Under the pieces are notes generated by a model, which was not told where the DNA came from, made no database searches, and saw only the letters and a list, made by a program, of their open reading frames with translations. A DNA stretch of 64,000 nucleotides from SZUA-368 sp028533045 (GTDB taxonomy: Bacteria > Spirochaetota > Spirochaetia > DSM-2461): the NCBI GenBank assembly GCA_050031985.1, contig JBNAIG010000042.1, positions 41,473 to 105,472 on the forward strand. Reading direction: 5' to 3'. Positions 31,870 through 40,325 of the stretch are shown piece after piece. Position 1 is the stretch's first letter. Each line of letters starts with the position of its first letter. The translations under genes were made by a program, and so were the position numbers.

Positions 31870-31955
31870 GAAAGAAAAATAATTATCTAATTCCCATAAA
31901 TATGGAATAGCTATAAATAAGTATGCTACTGTTAGACTATAGAAGGAGTAATTCA

Positions 31956-32909
31956 GTGTTCTCCCTTATTAAATCGCTGCTCCTTATCTTCTCAGGTCTT
32001 ACCCTGGGCTATCTGGTGCAGTATTTTCGTCCCGCCGATTACCGCAAAGTCCGGCGGCGAATCCAGTTTGTCTGTCTCATTTTTCTCTCCCCCCTGGCAG
32101 TGATCGGCAGTGTTTGGGTGGCCCCCTGGAGGCATTGGGAGATTATGTCCCTGCCTTTTATCGGGCTGTCCTGTCTTGTGCTGGGGGCGTTTTGCGCCCT
32201 GTTTCTGGCCCGGTTTATGGGATTTGACCGGGAGCAGCGTACGGTTTACTTTATTTGCGGGGGATTTTCCAATCTGGGCTCTCTGGGCGGGCTGACCTGC
32301 TTTATGATTTTGGGAGAGGCCGGTTATGCCCTGGGGCCTTTCTATAGCCTCTTTGAACGAATCTGGTATTATATGGTGGGCTTTCCCATGGCCAGGCGGG
32401 TGAGTCCCCGCTGGCAGGAGGAGGCTGAGGATGATTCTCGCTGGCAGCGATTAAAGACGATCTTCTGGGATCCCTTTATTTTGGTGACCTTAGGGAGCAC
32501 TTTTTTGGGGATTATCCTGAATCTAACAGTGGAGAGACCTGTCTTTTGGGCCGATATAAACCGGTTTATCATTCCGGTAAACTCTTTCTTTCTCATGATA
32601 TCCATTGGATTGGCCATGAAATTCGGACCTATGAGGAATTATCTGAAACCGGCTCTGGCAATATGGGGGATAAAGAGTCTGGTTATGCCGACTTTTAACT
32701 TTGCCGCCGGGACGCTTTTGGGATTGGGTCATGTGGCCGGTGGATTGCCTCTTAAGGTTGTGGTCCTGTTGGGAGCTATGCCGGTGGCTTTTAACGCTTT
32801 GGTGCCGCCCACTCAGTATGACCTGGATTTGGATCTGGCTAATACATGCTGGTTCCTTACCACCATGGGGCTGGCCGTGGTTATTCCTGTTCTGACTCTT
32901 CTATTCTGA
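31956..32909 (+). CDS. AEC (auxin efflux carrier) family permease
   Basis: 317 residues from a GTG preceded by AAGGAG eight bases away; an ATG at 31,923 lacks a ribosome site. About ten membrane helices in two halves: GLTLGYLVQYF, FICGGFSNLGSLGGLTCFMI and later FFLMISIGLAMKFGPM. The C-terminal half has the family-typical MPVAFNALVPPTQYDLDLD followed by a hydrophobic helix. AEC proteins export or import organic acids or amino acids; the substrate is unknown. It is divergent from the oligopeptide operon and convergent with the PP2C gene (9-bp overlap). Confidence 0.78.
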   Translation: MFSLIKSLLLIFSGLTLGYLVQYFRPADYRKVRRRIQFVCLIFLSPLAVIGSVWVAPWRHWEIMSLPFIGLSCLVLGAFCALFLARFMGFDREQRTVYFICGGFSNLGSLGGLTCFMILGEAGYALGPFYSLFERIWYYMVGFPMARRVSPRWQEEAEDDSRWQRLKTIFWDPFILVTLGSTFLGIILNLTVERPVFWADINRFIIPVNSFFLMISIGLAMKFGPMRNYLKPALAIWGIKSLVMPTFNFAAGTLLGLGHVAGGLPLKVVVLLGAMPVAFNALVPPTQYDLDLDLANTCWFLTTMGLAVVIPVLTLLF

Positions 32910-34064
32910 TTTTCTCACGATAAGCAGGGACGCATCGTCATGTTGTACTTTTGACTCTATGAAATGGCGAAAATCCTGTCCGATAGCTTCGATCGTCTCT
33001 TTTAGGGGCTTCTTTTCGCCGCTCTCCATAATGGTAAAAATATTTTTTACATCATAGAGTTCTCCCGTCTTGTTCTCCTGTTCCAGAATGCCGTCGCTTA
33101 CGATAAGGAGTTCCTTGTCCTTTCCCAGGGGAATCTCGAGAATCTCCGGTTCGGGATTGATGGTTTTTTCAATGCCCAGGGGAATACTTCCCGACCGGCT
33201 AAGGGCATCGGGAAAGGGGGAAGGTATAAGGTAATAGTGGGAGTGGCCCATATCGGCCAGACTGATGGAGCCCGCCTCTTCGTCGATTATTCCTATTACG
33301 GCGGTCGCGAAAATCTCCTGGTCAAAGGTACGGTAGATAACACGGTTCATAACGGTTATGAGTTTGTTAAGCTCTGTTTTGGGGCCTGCCAGGGAAAGAA
33401 TCCCGTAAATCATACCGGTAACCAAAGCGGCGGCATTTCCCTTCCCCGATACATCTATCAGGGCAAAAAGGCTTTTATCCTGACTTAGGGAGCGGCTGTA
33501 GACCAGATCTCCTCCGATCCCTTTGGCCGGCAGGGTGAGCGATTCCACTTCATAGCGGGAGCTAAAGCCGTTGACAACCTTTCGATTGAGGCGCCCCTGA
33601 ATCTGGTGGGCTAACTGCAGTTCCGAGTGGGTCAGCTTGAGAAAGTAACCCAGCAGGTCGGAGGAGGAAAAGAGTCCCCTAAAAGTCCCGTTTTCTTCCA
33701 CCACGGCAAACCAGAATTCCCTGTTAAGTTTTTCCAGTTCCCCCGAGTCCCAGATATCCAGAGGATTGGTCTCCGGGGTAAGGATGAGGCAGGGATTGAT
33801 GAAACCGGTCAAGTCCGAATGGGCTGAGGTATTGCTGTTTTCATCCCGAGCCATCTGTTCAAACCAGTTCCGACGACTTATATGACCTAATAAGTTGCCC
33901 TCATTATCAAGTACGGCCAGGGCTCTGAGGTTTTCATGAGTAAGAAAATCTCTATGAATAAGAGAACGGGGCGTTCCTTCGTCTATATAACTGCGGGTGC
34001 TGATGATTTTTTCGAGAGCTGTATTTTGGGGACTCTCTTGTTTCTGTGTCTTGATTACGGTCAT
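32901..34064 (-). CDS. SpoIIE-type PP2C phosphatase with N-terminal CBS domains
   Basis: 387 residues. Residues about 15-155 form a CBS-like pair (LRALAVLDNEGNLLGHISRR and NGTFRGLFSSSDLLGYFL). Residues about 170-387 are a PPM/SpoIIE serine phosphatase: LPAKGIGGDLVYS, FALIDVSGKGNAAALVTGM (metal Asp), LADMGHSHYYL, ELLIVSDGILEQ and the final HDDASLLIV. Such enzymes usually dephosphorylate anti-anti-sigma (STAS) proteins; no STAS or RsbW gene is near. The CBS pair may sense an adenine nucleotide. The ribosome site AGGAGG is buried in a hairpin (34,073-34,108), suggesting translational control. Confidence 0.85.
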   Translation of the reverse strand: MTVIKTQKQESPQNTALEKIISTRSYIDEGTPRSLIHRDFLTHENLRALAVLDNEGNLLGHISRRNWFEQMARDENSNTSAHSDLTGFINPCLILTPETNPLDIWDSGELEKLNREFWFAVVEENGTFRGLFSSSDLLGYFLKLTHSELQLAHQIQGRLNRKVVNGFSSRYEVESLTLPAKGIGGDLVYSRSLSQDKSLFALIDVSGKGNAAALVTGMIYGILSLAGPKTELNKLITVMNRVIYRTFDQEIFATAVIGIIDEEAGSISLADMGHSHYYLIPSPFPDALSRSGSIPLGIEKTINPEPEILEIPLGKDKELLIVSDGILEQENKTGELYDVKNIFTIMESGEKKPLKETIEAIGQDFRHFIESKVQHDDASLLIVRKSE

Positions 34065-34072
34065 TGAGCCCG

Positions 34073-34108
34073 CCTCCTGTCTCTCTGGAAAGTGTAAGAG
34101 ACGGGAGG
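34073..34108 (-). promoter_or_regulatory. Hairpin sequestering the ribosome site of the PP2C gene
   Basis: On the minus strand CCTCCCGTCTC pairs with GAGACAGGAGG (10 of 11 positions, 14-nt loop). The 3' arm contains AGGAGG, 8 bp before the ATG at 34,064. With no T tract it is not a normal terminator. Confidence 0.6.
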
Positions 34109-34132
34109 GGTAAATGCAACTTTAGAGGGAGA

Positions 34133-34996
34133 TTATGATTCCTGGACTGGGGATTCTGAAAGCTTGTGGCTGCGGATATCTTCTTCTTTCTCTTTCCAAA
34201 AGGTCAGGAGATTCTGCTGAAGCCCGTGGAAATACTCTTTTTCCACCCGGGCCGCTGCTTTTCCTATATAGCGGTAATGCCAGCACTCGTAGGAGTAGCC
34301 GGTCAACTCTTCCTTTCCTTCCGGGAAAGAGAGGGACCAGCCGTATTTCCAGGCGTTTTCCAGCTGCCAGGCTCCTTCCGCTGTTTCTGCGTAGGAGTCG
34401 TCTATGGAACCGAAGTCCAGAGCCAGTCCCAGCTGGTGCTGTGATTTTCCCGGATAGGCGGAAACTTTGTCCGCCTCTTCTTTACCCAATTGTTCTACCC
34501 AATAGTTGTAGGTTTTTACTTGGTAAACGTAGGAGCGGTAACAGGAGGAGTGAAGCAGTTCCAATCCCTCCTCTTCGGCGGCCTGATTCATTTCTATGAG
34601 CGAAGGGAGGCAGATTCGGCGGATCTGCATGGCCGATTTATTTTTCTTAAAGAGGCTTATATCATCCATATTCACCAGATCCGGCGGGATATAGCTGCTC
34701 TCCAGAGGATGCTGCTTGTCCACAAGGATAAACAGGGAAGGATCTTCTTTCAGCATCTCTTCCATCAGATCAAAAAAAGTTTCCGGATTTGCCTTCACCG
34801 CAGTCATTATCGCTTCCCGGGAAGGAGCGTCTATACCGGTAACCCCGTCAATCAATTCGTCCAGGTCTTCTTCGGTATAGGAAAAAGAGCTGTGCAGAGG
34901 AAGGGGGCCTTCCGGTTCGGAGGCGGTTGTTTCGCTGCTGTTAGAGCAAGCTGAAAAAATAGCTAGTATAATAATCGGGAAAAGGAAATTTTTCAT
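34133..34996 (-). CDS. D-Ala-D-Ala carboxypeptidase-like lipoprotein (VanY, peptidase M15B)
   Basis: 287 residues. Lipoprotein signal with lipobox FSAC (Cys at 17). The catalytic domain about 125-265 carries SCYRSYVYQVKTYNYW, the zinc motif SQHQLGLALDFG (His and Asp ligands) and YECWHYRYIG (catalytic Glu region and third His ligand). It probably trims cell-wall peptides or D-Ala-D-Ala ends in the periplasm. The N-terminal 100 residues are acidic and unrecognised. Confidence 0.85.
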   Translation of the reverse strand: MKNFLFPIIILAIFSACSNSSETTASEPEGPLPLHSSFSYTEEDLDELIDGVTGIDAPSREAIMTAVKANPETFFDLMEEMLKEDPSLFILVDKQHPLESSYIPPDLVNMDDISLFKKNKSAMQIRRICLPSLIEMNQAAEEEGLELLHSSCYRSYVYQVKTYNYWVEQLGKEEADKVSAYPGKSQHQLGLALDFGSIDDSYAETAEGAWQLENAWKYGWSLSFPEGKEELTGYSYECWHYRYIGKAAARVEKEYFHGLQQNLLTFWKEKEEDIRSHKLSESPVQES

Positions 34997-35156
34997 AGGA
35001 AGACATTAACACCGATCTAACATTTCTACAAGAAGAAGGCAACCGTTTTTTTGTTGCCTTTTTGTGAAAAATGGGGCCGGGGAAAGTTAGTCTACACAAT
35101 TGTCCCGATTTTGCTTATAATTCATAAAACCGGTTTTGCCGGACAAGGATAGAACA

Positions 35157-36350
35157 TTGAACAGAGAAAAACTCTATTATCACGATAACCATTTAACAAC
35201 CTTCACAGCCACTGTTTTTGAGTGCCGCCGGGAGGAGGACGGCCGTTATGCCATAGGTTTGGACCGGACCGCTTTTTATCCCGAAGGGGGCGGTCAGCCC
35301 TCCGATGTGGGATTCATTAATGATATTCCCGTACTTCACGTGGCCAAGGGGGAGGAGTATCCCGTTCACTACACCGAGTCTCCTCTGGAACCGGGAAGCG
35401 ATGTGGTGTGCAAAGTGGATTGGGAACATCGATTCGACTACATGCAGCAGCACACGGGACAGCATGTGCTCTCCGGGGTTTTTATGAAGGAGGGCGAATG
35501 GGCCACCCTTTCCGTTCATCAGGGGGAAGAATACACCTCTATTGAGATTGATACGGCGGAAATAAGCGAGCTTGAACTCTACCAGGTGGAGCGGGAGGCA
35601 AACCGGATTATTACGGAAAACCTGCCGGTTGAGACCTTCTGGGTGGACGAGTCAGAATTGGATCAATACCCTTTGCGCCGCCCTCCCAAGGTGAGCGGAA
35701 CCATTCGCCTTGTGCGGATTGGGGACGGGGCCGACTGCGTGGCCTGCGGCGGGGTCCATACTTCGACAACCGGCGACATTGGGCTGATTATTTATCTGGG
35801 GCAGGAGAAAATCCGGGGACGGGTCAGAACTCTCTGGAAGATTGGGGAGCGGGCCTTTAGGCAGATTCGGCAGGATCGGGAAATCCTGGGGGATCTTGGT
35901 GTAAAATATGCTGTTCCTTCTTCGGAGCTTCCCGCCCGGCTTGAATCGGTGGACCGGGAGATTTTCGAGAAAGAAGGAGAGATCCGTCAACTGAAGGAGG
36001 AACTTCTCAAAGGAAGCTTAATCAGCCTGAAAAATCAGATTGACGAATCGGGGATTCTTACGGCCGTTGTTTCTACGGGGGATAAGAAGTTTCTTCAAAA
36101 TGCGGCTCAGGCCCTTCTGGAAGAGGAAAAATGCCATTTTTTTGTGCTTGTGAATGAACTGGACGGGGATTTGCAATGGATTATCGGGGCCGGTGAAGAG
36201 GGCTCCTTTGATTTCGGTCGGGCCAGAAATGATATTTTGCCCCTCATAAACGGGAAAGGCGGCGGCCGCGGACCGATTTGGCAGGGGAAAGGAGAGGGGC
36301 CCGCTGTGGAAGCCTTTCTGACAGCCCTTAGAAAGAGCTACGGGGAATAG
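35157..36350 (+). CDS. Alanyl-tRNA editing protein AlaX-like with DHHA1 domain
   Basis: 397 residues from a TTG with AAGGAT upstream; another in-frame TTG at 35,136 lacks one. The N-terminal region has FYPEGGGQPSDVG. The editing-site zinc ligands are HTGQH (His99, His103) and CVACGGVH near residue 200. A coiled coil at about 265-290 leads to a C-terminal DHHA1-like domain with GGGRGPIWQGKGEG. It hydrolyses mischarged Ser- or Gly-tRNA(Ala) in trans (family knowledge). It starts a seven-gene operon running to mtaB. Confidence 0.88.
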   Translation: MNREKLYYHDNHLTTFTATVFECRREEDGRYAIGLDRTAFYPEGGGQPSDVGFINDIPVLHVAKGEEYPVHYTESPLEPGSDVVCKVDWEHRFDYMQQHTGQHVLSGVFMKEGEWATLSVHQGEEYTSIEIDTAEISELELYQVEREANRIITENLPVETFWVDESELDQYPLRRPPKVSGTIRLVRIGDGADCVACGGVHTSTTGDIGLIIYLGQEKIRGRVRTLWKIGERAFRQIRQDREILGDLGVKYAVPSSELPARLESVDREIFEKEGEIRQLKEELLKGSLISLKNQIDESGILTAVVSTGDKKFLQNAAQALLEEEKCHFFVLVNELDGDLQWIIGAGEEGSFDFGRARNDILPLINGKGGGRGPIWQGKGEGPAVEAFLTALRKSYGE

Positions 36351-36410
36351 TTCCCGGTCAGGGAAAAACGGCGATTGTAATTTTTCCTTTCTAATGGTAT
36401 TTTTACAGCT

Positions 36411-36749
36411 ATGAAACGGAAAATCCTTACGGTGGCAGTCATTTTGGCCATCGCCGCCTTCATCAATTACAACAAGGCCTCCTTTGTGGAAAAATACCGC
36501 ACCAGAAAAGGGGTGGAAAACCGCATTGAGGAGATTACCGGGATCGATATGAATCTCAAAAACTTCTTTAAAGGAGTGGAAGGGTTGAATCGGGACCTGG
36601 AAGATTGGGAAGAGGATAGTCTGACTGACTTGAAGACCCGTCTGGAAGGCCTCTCTGAAGAAGAAAAGGATAAGCTCATGGAGCTCCTGGAAGAGAAAGG
36701 GGATGAGGCTGAATCCTTCCTGACCGATATGATGGAGGGGGAGAGTTGA
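36411..36749 (+). CDS. Small membrane-anchored or exported protein
   Basis: 112 residues, unrecognised. Residues 5-20 are hydrophobic (ILTVAVILAIAAFINY), a signal anchor. The rest is highly charged and helix-forming with many Glu/Lys heptads (ENRIEEITGIDMNLKNFF, EEEKDKLMELLEEKGDEAES), possibly a coiled coil. It overlaps the next gene by 4 bp (TTGA). Confidence 0.6.
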   Translation: MKRKILTVAVILAIAAFINYNKASFVEKYRTRKGVENRIEEITGIDMNLKNFFKGVEGLNRDLEDWEEDSLTDLKTRLEGLSEEEKDKLMELLEEKGDEAESFLTDMMEGES

Positions 36750-37171
36750 GCCGCCGGGAAGATGAGGAAATGCGCCGGAAATTCTGGCAGTCCATGGCAG
36801 ATCAAGCGGGCGGAGAGATTCTGAATCACGCCCTTTTGCGTGTAATGGCTTCCGAGCCGGAAGATTTGAAGGACAAGTGGCTTCTGTTTTTTTCCACGGA
36901 AAGTTCTCTCTATTATAAAAGATTTCCCTCCGAATCGGCCATGGCCCGGCTTTTGTCTATGACTCCCGCAAAGGAAAAACAGGAATACCCCCTCGAAGGC
37001 CTGCCCTGGGACAGGGTTCGCTGTAAGCGCAAAGGGGGGCAGGGATTTTTAAGCCGGTTTTTTTCTTCTCCCTCCCAAATAATTGTTGAATGGGATGATA
37101 AGGCCCGTTTTGTTTTGGAAGCGGATAAGGCGGGGGAAGTCCTCTTTGCCGGCCGGACGGAGGACGCATGA
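36746..37171 (+). CDS. Hypothetical protein of the AlaX-tyrA operon
   Basis: 141 residues, unrecognised, no signal peptide or membrane segment. It starts at a TTG overlapping the upstream stop and ends overlapping the tyrA ATG, so it is translationally coupled on both sides. Basic patch CKRKGGQGFLSRFFSS near residue 95. Confidence 0.6.
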   Translation: MSRREDEEMRRKFWQSMADQAGGEILNHALLRVMASEPEDLKDKWLLFFSTESSLYYKRFPSESAMARLLSMTPAKEKQEYPLEGLPWDRVRCKRKGGQGFLSRFFSSPSQIIVEWDDKARFVLEADKAGEVLFAGRTEDA

Positions 37172-37890
37172 CCGTTTGTATGTATGGAATGGGGCGCTTC
37201 GGTCGCTTCTGGGCGGAGGAGTTGAGCCGGGTTGTTCCCGATATGCGAGGCTACAACCGTTCGGACAGGGAATTTCCCCCCACCGTAAAGCGGGTCAGCT
37301 TTGAGGAAATGTGCGCCTCCGATGTCATTATTCTGACGACAGCTATTTCCTCGATGGAAGAAGTCCTTAAGGCTATTGCTCCCCATATAAAGAAAGATGC
37401 CCTTATTATGGACTGCTGCTCCGTAAAGGTCTGGCCGGTGGAGATGATGGAGAAATACCTCCCTGCGGAGACGGAGATTTTGGCAACCCATCCTATGTTC
37501 GGTCCCGATTCAGGGAAGAACGGAGTGGAGGGGCTTCCCATCGTCGTTTCCCCGGTGCGAATTGCCCGGGAGCGTGAAGAGGAGTGGCTGCGGATTTTCC
37601 AGGCCCTCAAGCTCACCATTCACGTTATGACTCCCGATGAGCATGATAGGGAAGCGGCCTTTACCCAGGGTATCACCCACTTTATCGGGCGGATTTTGGG
37701 GGATATGCACCTGGAGGAGAGTCCCATAGCTACTTCCGGCTATAAGAGCCTTCAACGTATTATGGAACAGACCTGTAACGACGACTGGCAGCTCTTTATG
37801 GATTTACAAAAACTCAATCCCCATACGGAGGAGATGAGAAGCAAGCTGGACAGGACTCTGGCAAAAATGATAAAGTACCTTCAGCCCTAA
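37168..37890 (+). CDS. tyrA: Prephenate/arogenate dehydrogenase-family protein
   Basis: 240 residues, shorter than many TyrA proteins. N-terminal Rossmann motif YGMGRFGRFW at 6-15, CASDVIILTTAIS, then MDCCSVKVWPVEMME and the signature ATHPMFGPDSGKNG (about 108-121), followed by a helical dimer domain. It oxidatively decarboxylates prephenate or arogenate toward tyrosine. It has no ACT or chorismate mutase domain. It sits in an operon with unrelated genes, 4 bp overlapping its predecessor. Confidence 0.82.
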   Translation: MTVCMYGMGRFGRFWAEELSRVVPDMRGYNRSDREFPPTVKRVSFEEMCASDVIILTTAISSMEEVLKAIAPHIKKDALIMDCCSVKVWPVEMMEKYLPAETEILATHPMFGPDSGKNGVEGLPIVVSPVRIAREREEEWLRIFQALKLTIHVMTPDEHDREAAFTQGITHFIGRILGDMHLEESPIATSGYKSLQRIMEQTCNDDWQLFMDLQKLNPHTEEMRSKLDRTLAKMIKYLQP

Positions 37891-37926
37891 GATTTTTTTT
37901 GGGGCGGAACAATTCAGGAGACCGAT

Positions 37927-38295
37927 TTGGCGGAACTGGAAATACACGAAAAACGTGTTTACGAGAAAAACATCAGCACCGTGCTCACCGAGGAAATTCA
38001 CTTTTCCGGGGAGCTCTTTTTTTCCAAGGATCTGATGATCAAGGGCGAATTTTACGGTGCCATAAAGGCATCGGGCAATCTTTATATTGAAGAAAGTGCC
38101 TATGTGGAAGCGGAAATTACCGCCGGTGCTGTCTATATTAAGGGGCAGGTCAAAGGAAATATTATGGCCGATACCCGGGTTGAACTTCACGGCACCGCCA
38201 AGGTGGCCGGAGATATTACGGCTCCCCAGATCGTTATGGATACGGGATGCCGCTTTGACGGAACAAGCCGCATGCAGAGGAGGGCGAAGCTGTGA
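37927..38295 (+). CDS. Bactofilin (polymer-forming cytoskeletal protein)
   Basis: 122 residues from a TTG preceded by CAGGAG. The core is a right-handed beta-helix of six-residue turns: HFSGELFFSKDLMIKGEFYG, KASGNLYIEESAYVEAEIT, GAVYIKGQVKGNIMADTRVE, GTAKVAGDITAPQIVMDTG. Bactofilins self-assemble into filaments at the inner membrane and often guide cell-wall or shape factors. It overlaps the TPR gene by GTGA. Spirochaetes commonly encode bactofilins. Confidence 0.88.
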   Translation: MAELEIHEKRVYEKNISTVLTEEIHFSGELFFSKDLMIKGEFYGAIKASGNLYIEESAYVEAEITAGAVYIKGQVKGNIMADTRVELHGTAKVAGDITAPQIVMDTGCRFDGTSRMQRRAKL

Positions 38296-38924
38296 AAAAA
38301 CTGATTATACTACTGGCGCTGGCCGCTGTCTTTATGCCTTTGGCGGCACAGGAAGAGGAAAAAGAGGACGCTTTGGAGCTGTACCGGAACGGTCAGTACG
38401 AGCGGGCCATTGAAGTATGCCAGGGAGAGCTGGACATTTACGGCGAAGACGAAGTAAACAAAAAGCTGGATTCCTACAACGTGATGTGCTGGTCCTTTAT
38501 GCGTCTGGGACGTTATGACGATGCGATTAACTTTGGTCAGCAGGCCCTTTCCATTTTCCGTTACGATCAGCGGGTGATAGAGACCATGGGGGAAGCCCAC
38601 TTTTATAAAGGGGAAAATATTAACGCCCTGGGGTATTTTGAGCAGTACGCCGTACTGAATCCCACCGGTCAGAGAATCGAGAATGCCTATTATTACATGG
38701 GGGAGATCTATATTCGTCTGGGAGAGTTTGCCCACGCCGATATCGCCCTTTCCACCGCCCTTTACCATTCGCCCAACGTGGCCGGTTGGTGGAGCCGATT
38801 GGGTTATGCCAAGGAGATGGGGGAAGATAAGGAAGGCGCTCTTGTTGCTTACAAGCAGGCCGTTGAACTCCAGCCCGACAACGAAGCCGCCCTTTCCGGT
38901 CTGGAGAGACTGCAGGGAAGCTGA
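38292..38924 (+). CDS. Exported TPR-repeat protein
   Basis: 210 residues from a GTG that overlaps the bactofilin stop. A signal peptide at 1-19 ends PLAAQ. It then carries about five TPR-like helix pairs (ALELYRNGQYERAIEVCQGE, WSFMRLGRYDDAINFGQQAL, YYMGEIYIRLGEFAHADIAL, LQPDNEAALSGLERL). It probably scaffolds a periplasmic complex. Coupling to bactofilin suggests an envelope or shape role (inference). Confidence 0.78.
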   Translation: MKKLIILLALAAVFMPLAAQEEEKEDALELYRNGQYERAIEVCQGELDIYGEDEVNKKLDSYNVMCWSFMRLGRYDDAINFGQQALSIFRYDQRVIETMGEAHFYKGENINALGYFEQYAVLNPTGQRIENAYYYMGEIYIRLGEFAHADIALSTALYHSPNVAGWWSRLGYAKEMGEDKEGALVAYKQAVELQPDNEAALSGLERLQGS

Positions 38925-40252
38925 TGCAAGCCGCCTTTCACACCTTTGGCTGCCGTCTCAATCAACTGGAGACGGAAGCCCTGGCGGACGCCTTTCGTCA
39001 CGCCCGTTTTACCATCGTCCCCCTTTCCGGGGACGCTCTTGTTTATGTTATTAATACCTGTACGGTTACCTCTAAAAGCGAACAGAAGGCCCGGGGGGTT
39101 ATTCGTCGTCTGAATCGGGAGCATCCCCGTGCCGTGGTTATTGTTACCGGCTGCTACGCCCAGATGGAAGTGGACCTGATTAATTCTCTGGGCCATAATG
39201 TCTTTGCCGTTCCTCTTAAAGAGAAAGACTTGATACAGGATTTCGCTCTCTACCTTATGAACCGCCCCGATGAAGAGGGGGAGGAGCTGTTGGAGGATAC
39301 CCGGGCCTGGTTCCGGGATAACGGACGGACCAATGACGAGGCGGAGGCACGATTCCGCTTTGTTCCCGACGATTTTACCTACCATACCCGGGCCTACCTG
39401 AAAATTCAGGACGGCTGTGACAACTCCTGTGCCTACTGTCGGGTAACCCTGGCCCGGGGCGCTTCCGTTTCTCTGGCTCTGGATAAAGTGATTGAACGGG
39501 TAAAGGTCCTGGAAGAGAAGGGCTTTGCCGAAGTAACTCTCACCGGCGTAAATATTGATTCCTACCGCTCCGGAGAAACGGACTTGGCCGGTCTGCTGGA
39601 AGTTCTTCTCTCTAATACTTCCGCTATCCGCTTTAGGCTTTCCTCTTTAGATCCGGATACCTTTACCCCCGCTTTGGCTAAAGTGGTGGCCCATGAGCGG
39701 GTTTGCCCCTATTTTCACCTCTCCGTTCAGTCCGGTTCGGACAGGATTTTGCAGGAGATGAATCGGGGGTACGCCGCTCTCGAGGTAGAACGGGCGGTGG
39801 AACTGCTCCGGGAGACAAAGGACAATCCTTTTATTTCCGCCGACATCATCGTAGGCTTTCCCGGTGAGAGGGAAGAGAATTTTACGGAAACCTTGGAACT
39901 TATGGAAAAGGCCCGCTTTGCCCGGGCTCACGTATTTCCCTACTCACCCCGTCCGGGCACACCCGCCTTTGGCCGGAAGGACGCCGTTCAGGAGTCGATT
40001 ATTTCCGAGCGGACCGGACGGCTGCGGGAGATGATGACCCGCTGCCAGAACGATTACGGTTTGAGCTGGGAAGGGCGCGAACTGGATGTGGTCTGGGAGA
40101 AGGAAGAGGGGGATTTTCTCATAGGGCTGAGCGGGAACTACCTGAGCTGCCGGAAGAAGGCCGGTAAGGGCGCGGAACTGGGAGAATGCGAGCGGGTTAC
40201 CGCCGTTAAGTACGGCATTGTGCCCGGGATGATGGAGTGCGATACTCAATAA
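38924..40252 (+). CDS. mtaB: tRNA t6A37 methylthiotransferase MtaB
   Basis: 442 residues. N-terminal methylthiotransferase cluster cysteines in TFGCRLNQLE, NTCTVTSKSE and TGCYAQ. Radical SAM motif DGCDNSCAYCRVTLARG (CxxxCxxC). Later FRLSSLDPDTF, HLSVQSGSD and ADIIVGFPGEREENF, with a C-terminal TRAM-like region. It adds a methylthio group to t6A at tRNA position 37. It overlaps the TPR gene by one base. The last 27 codons (40,172-40,252) recur in decayed form at 41,500-41,577 beyond the next gene. Confidence 0.93.
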   Translation: MQAAFHTFGCRLNQLETEALADAFRHARFTIVPLSGDALVYVINTCTVTSKSEQKARGVIRRLNREHPRAVVIVTGCYAQMEVDLINSLGHNVFAVPLKEKDLIQDFALYLMNRPDEEGEELLEDTRAWFRDNGRTNDEAEARFRFVPDDFTYHTRAYLKIQDGCDNSCAYCRVTLARGASVSLALDKVIERVKVLEEKGFAEVTLTGVNIDSYRSGETDLAGLLEVLLSNTSAIRFRLSSLDPDTFTPALAKVVAHERVCPYFHLSVQSGSDRILQEMNRGYAALEVERAVELLRETKDNPFISADIIVGFPGEREENFTETLELMEKARFARAHVFPYSPRPGTPAFGRKDAVQESIISERTGRLREMMTRCQNDYGLSWEGRELDVVWEKEEGDFLIGLSGNYLSCRKKAGKGAELGECERVTAVKYGIVPGMMECDTQ

Positions 40253-40325
40253 CGGGCTCTCTTTATTTAACGCAAGGGAAGAAAATGCTGTACTAATTAA
40301 AACTTAGAGTTTATATTTGTACAGT

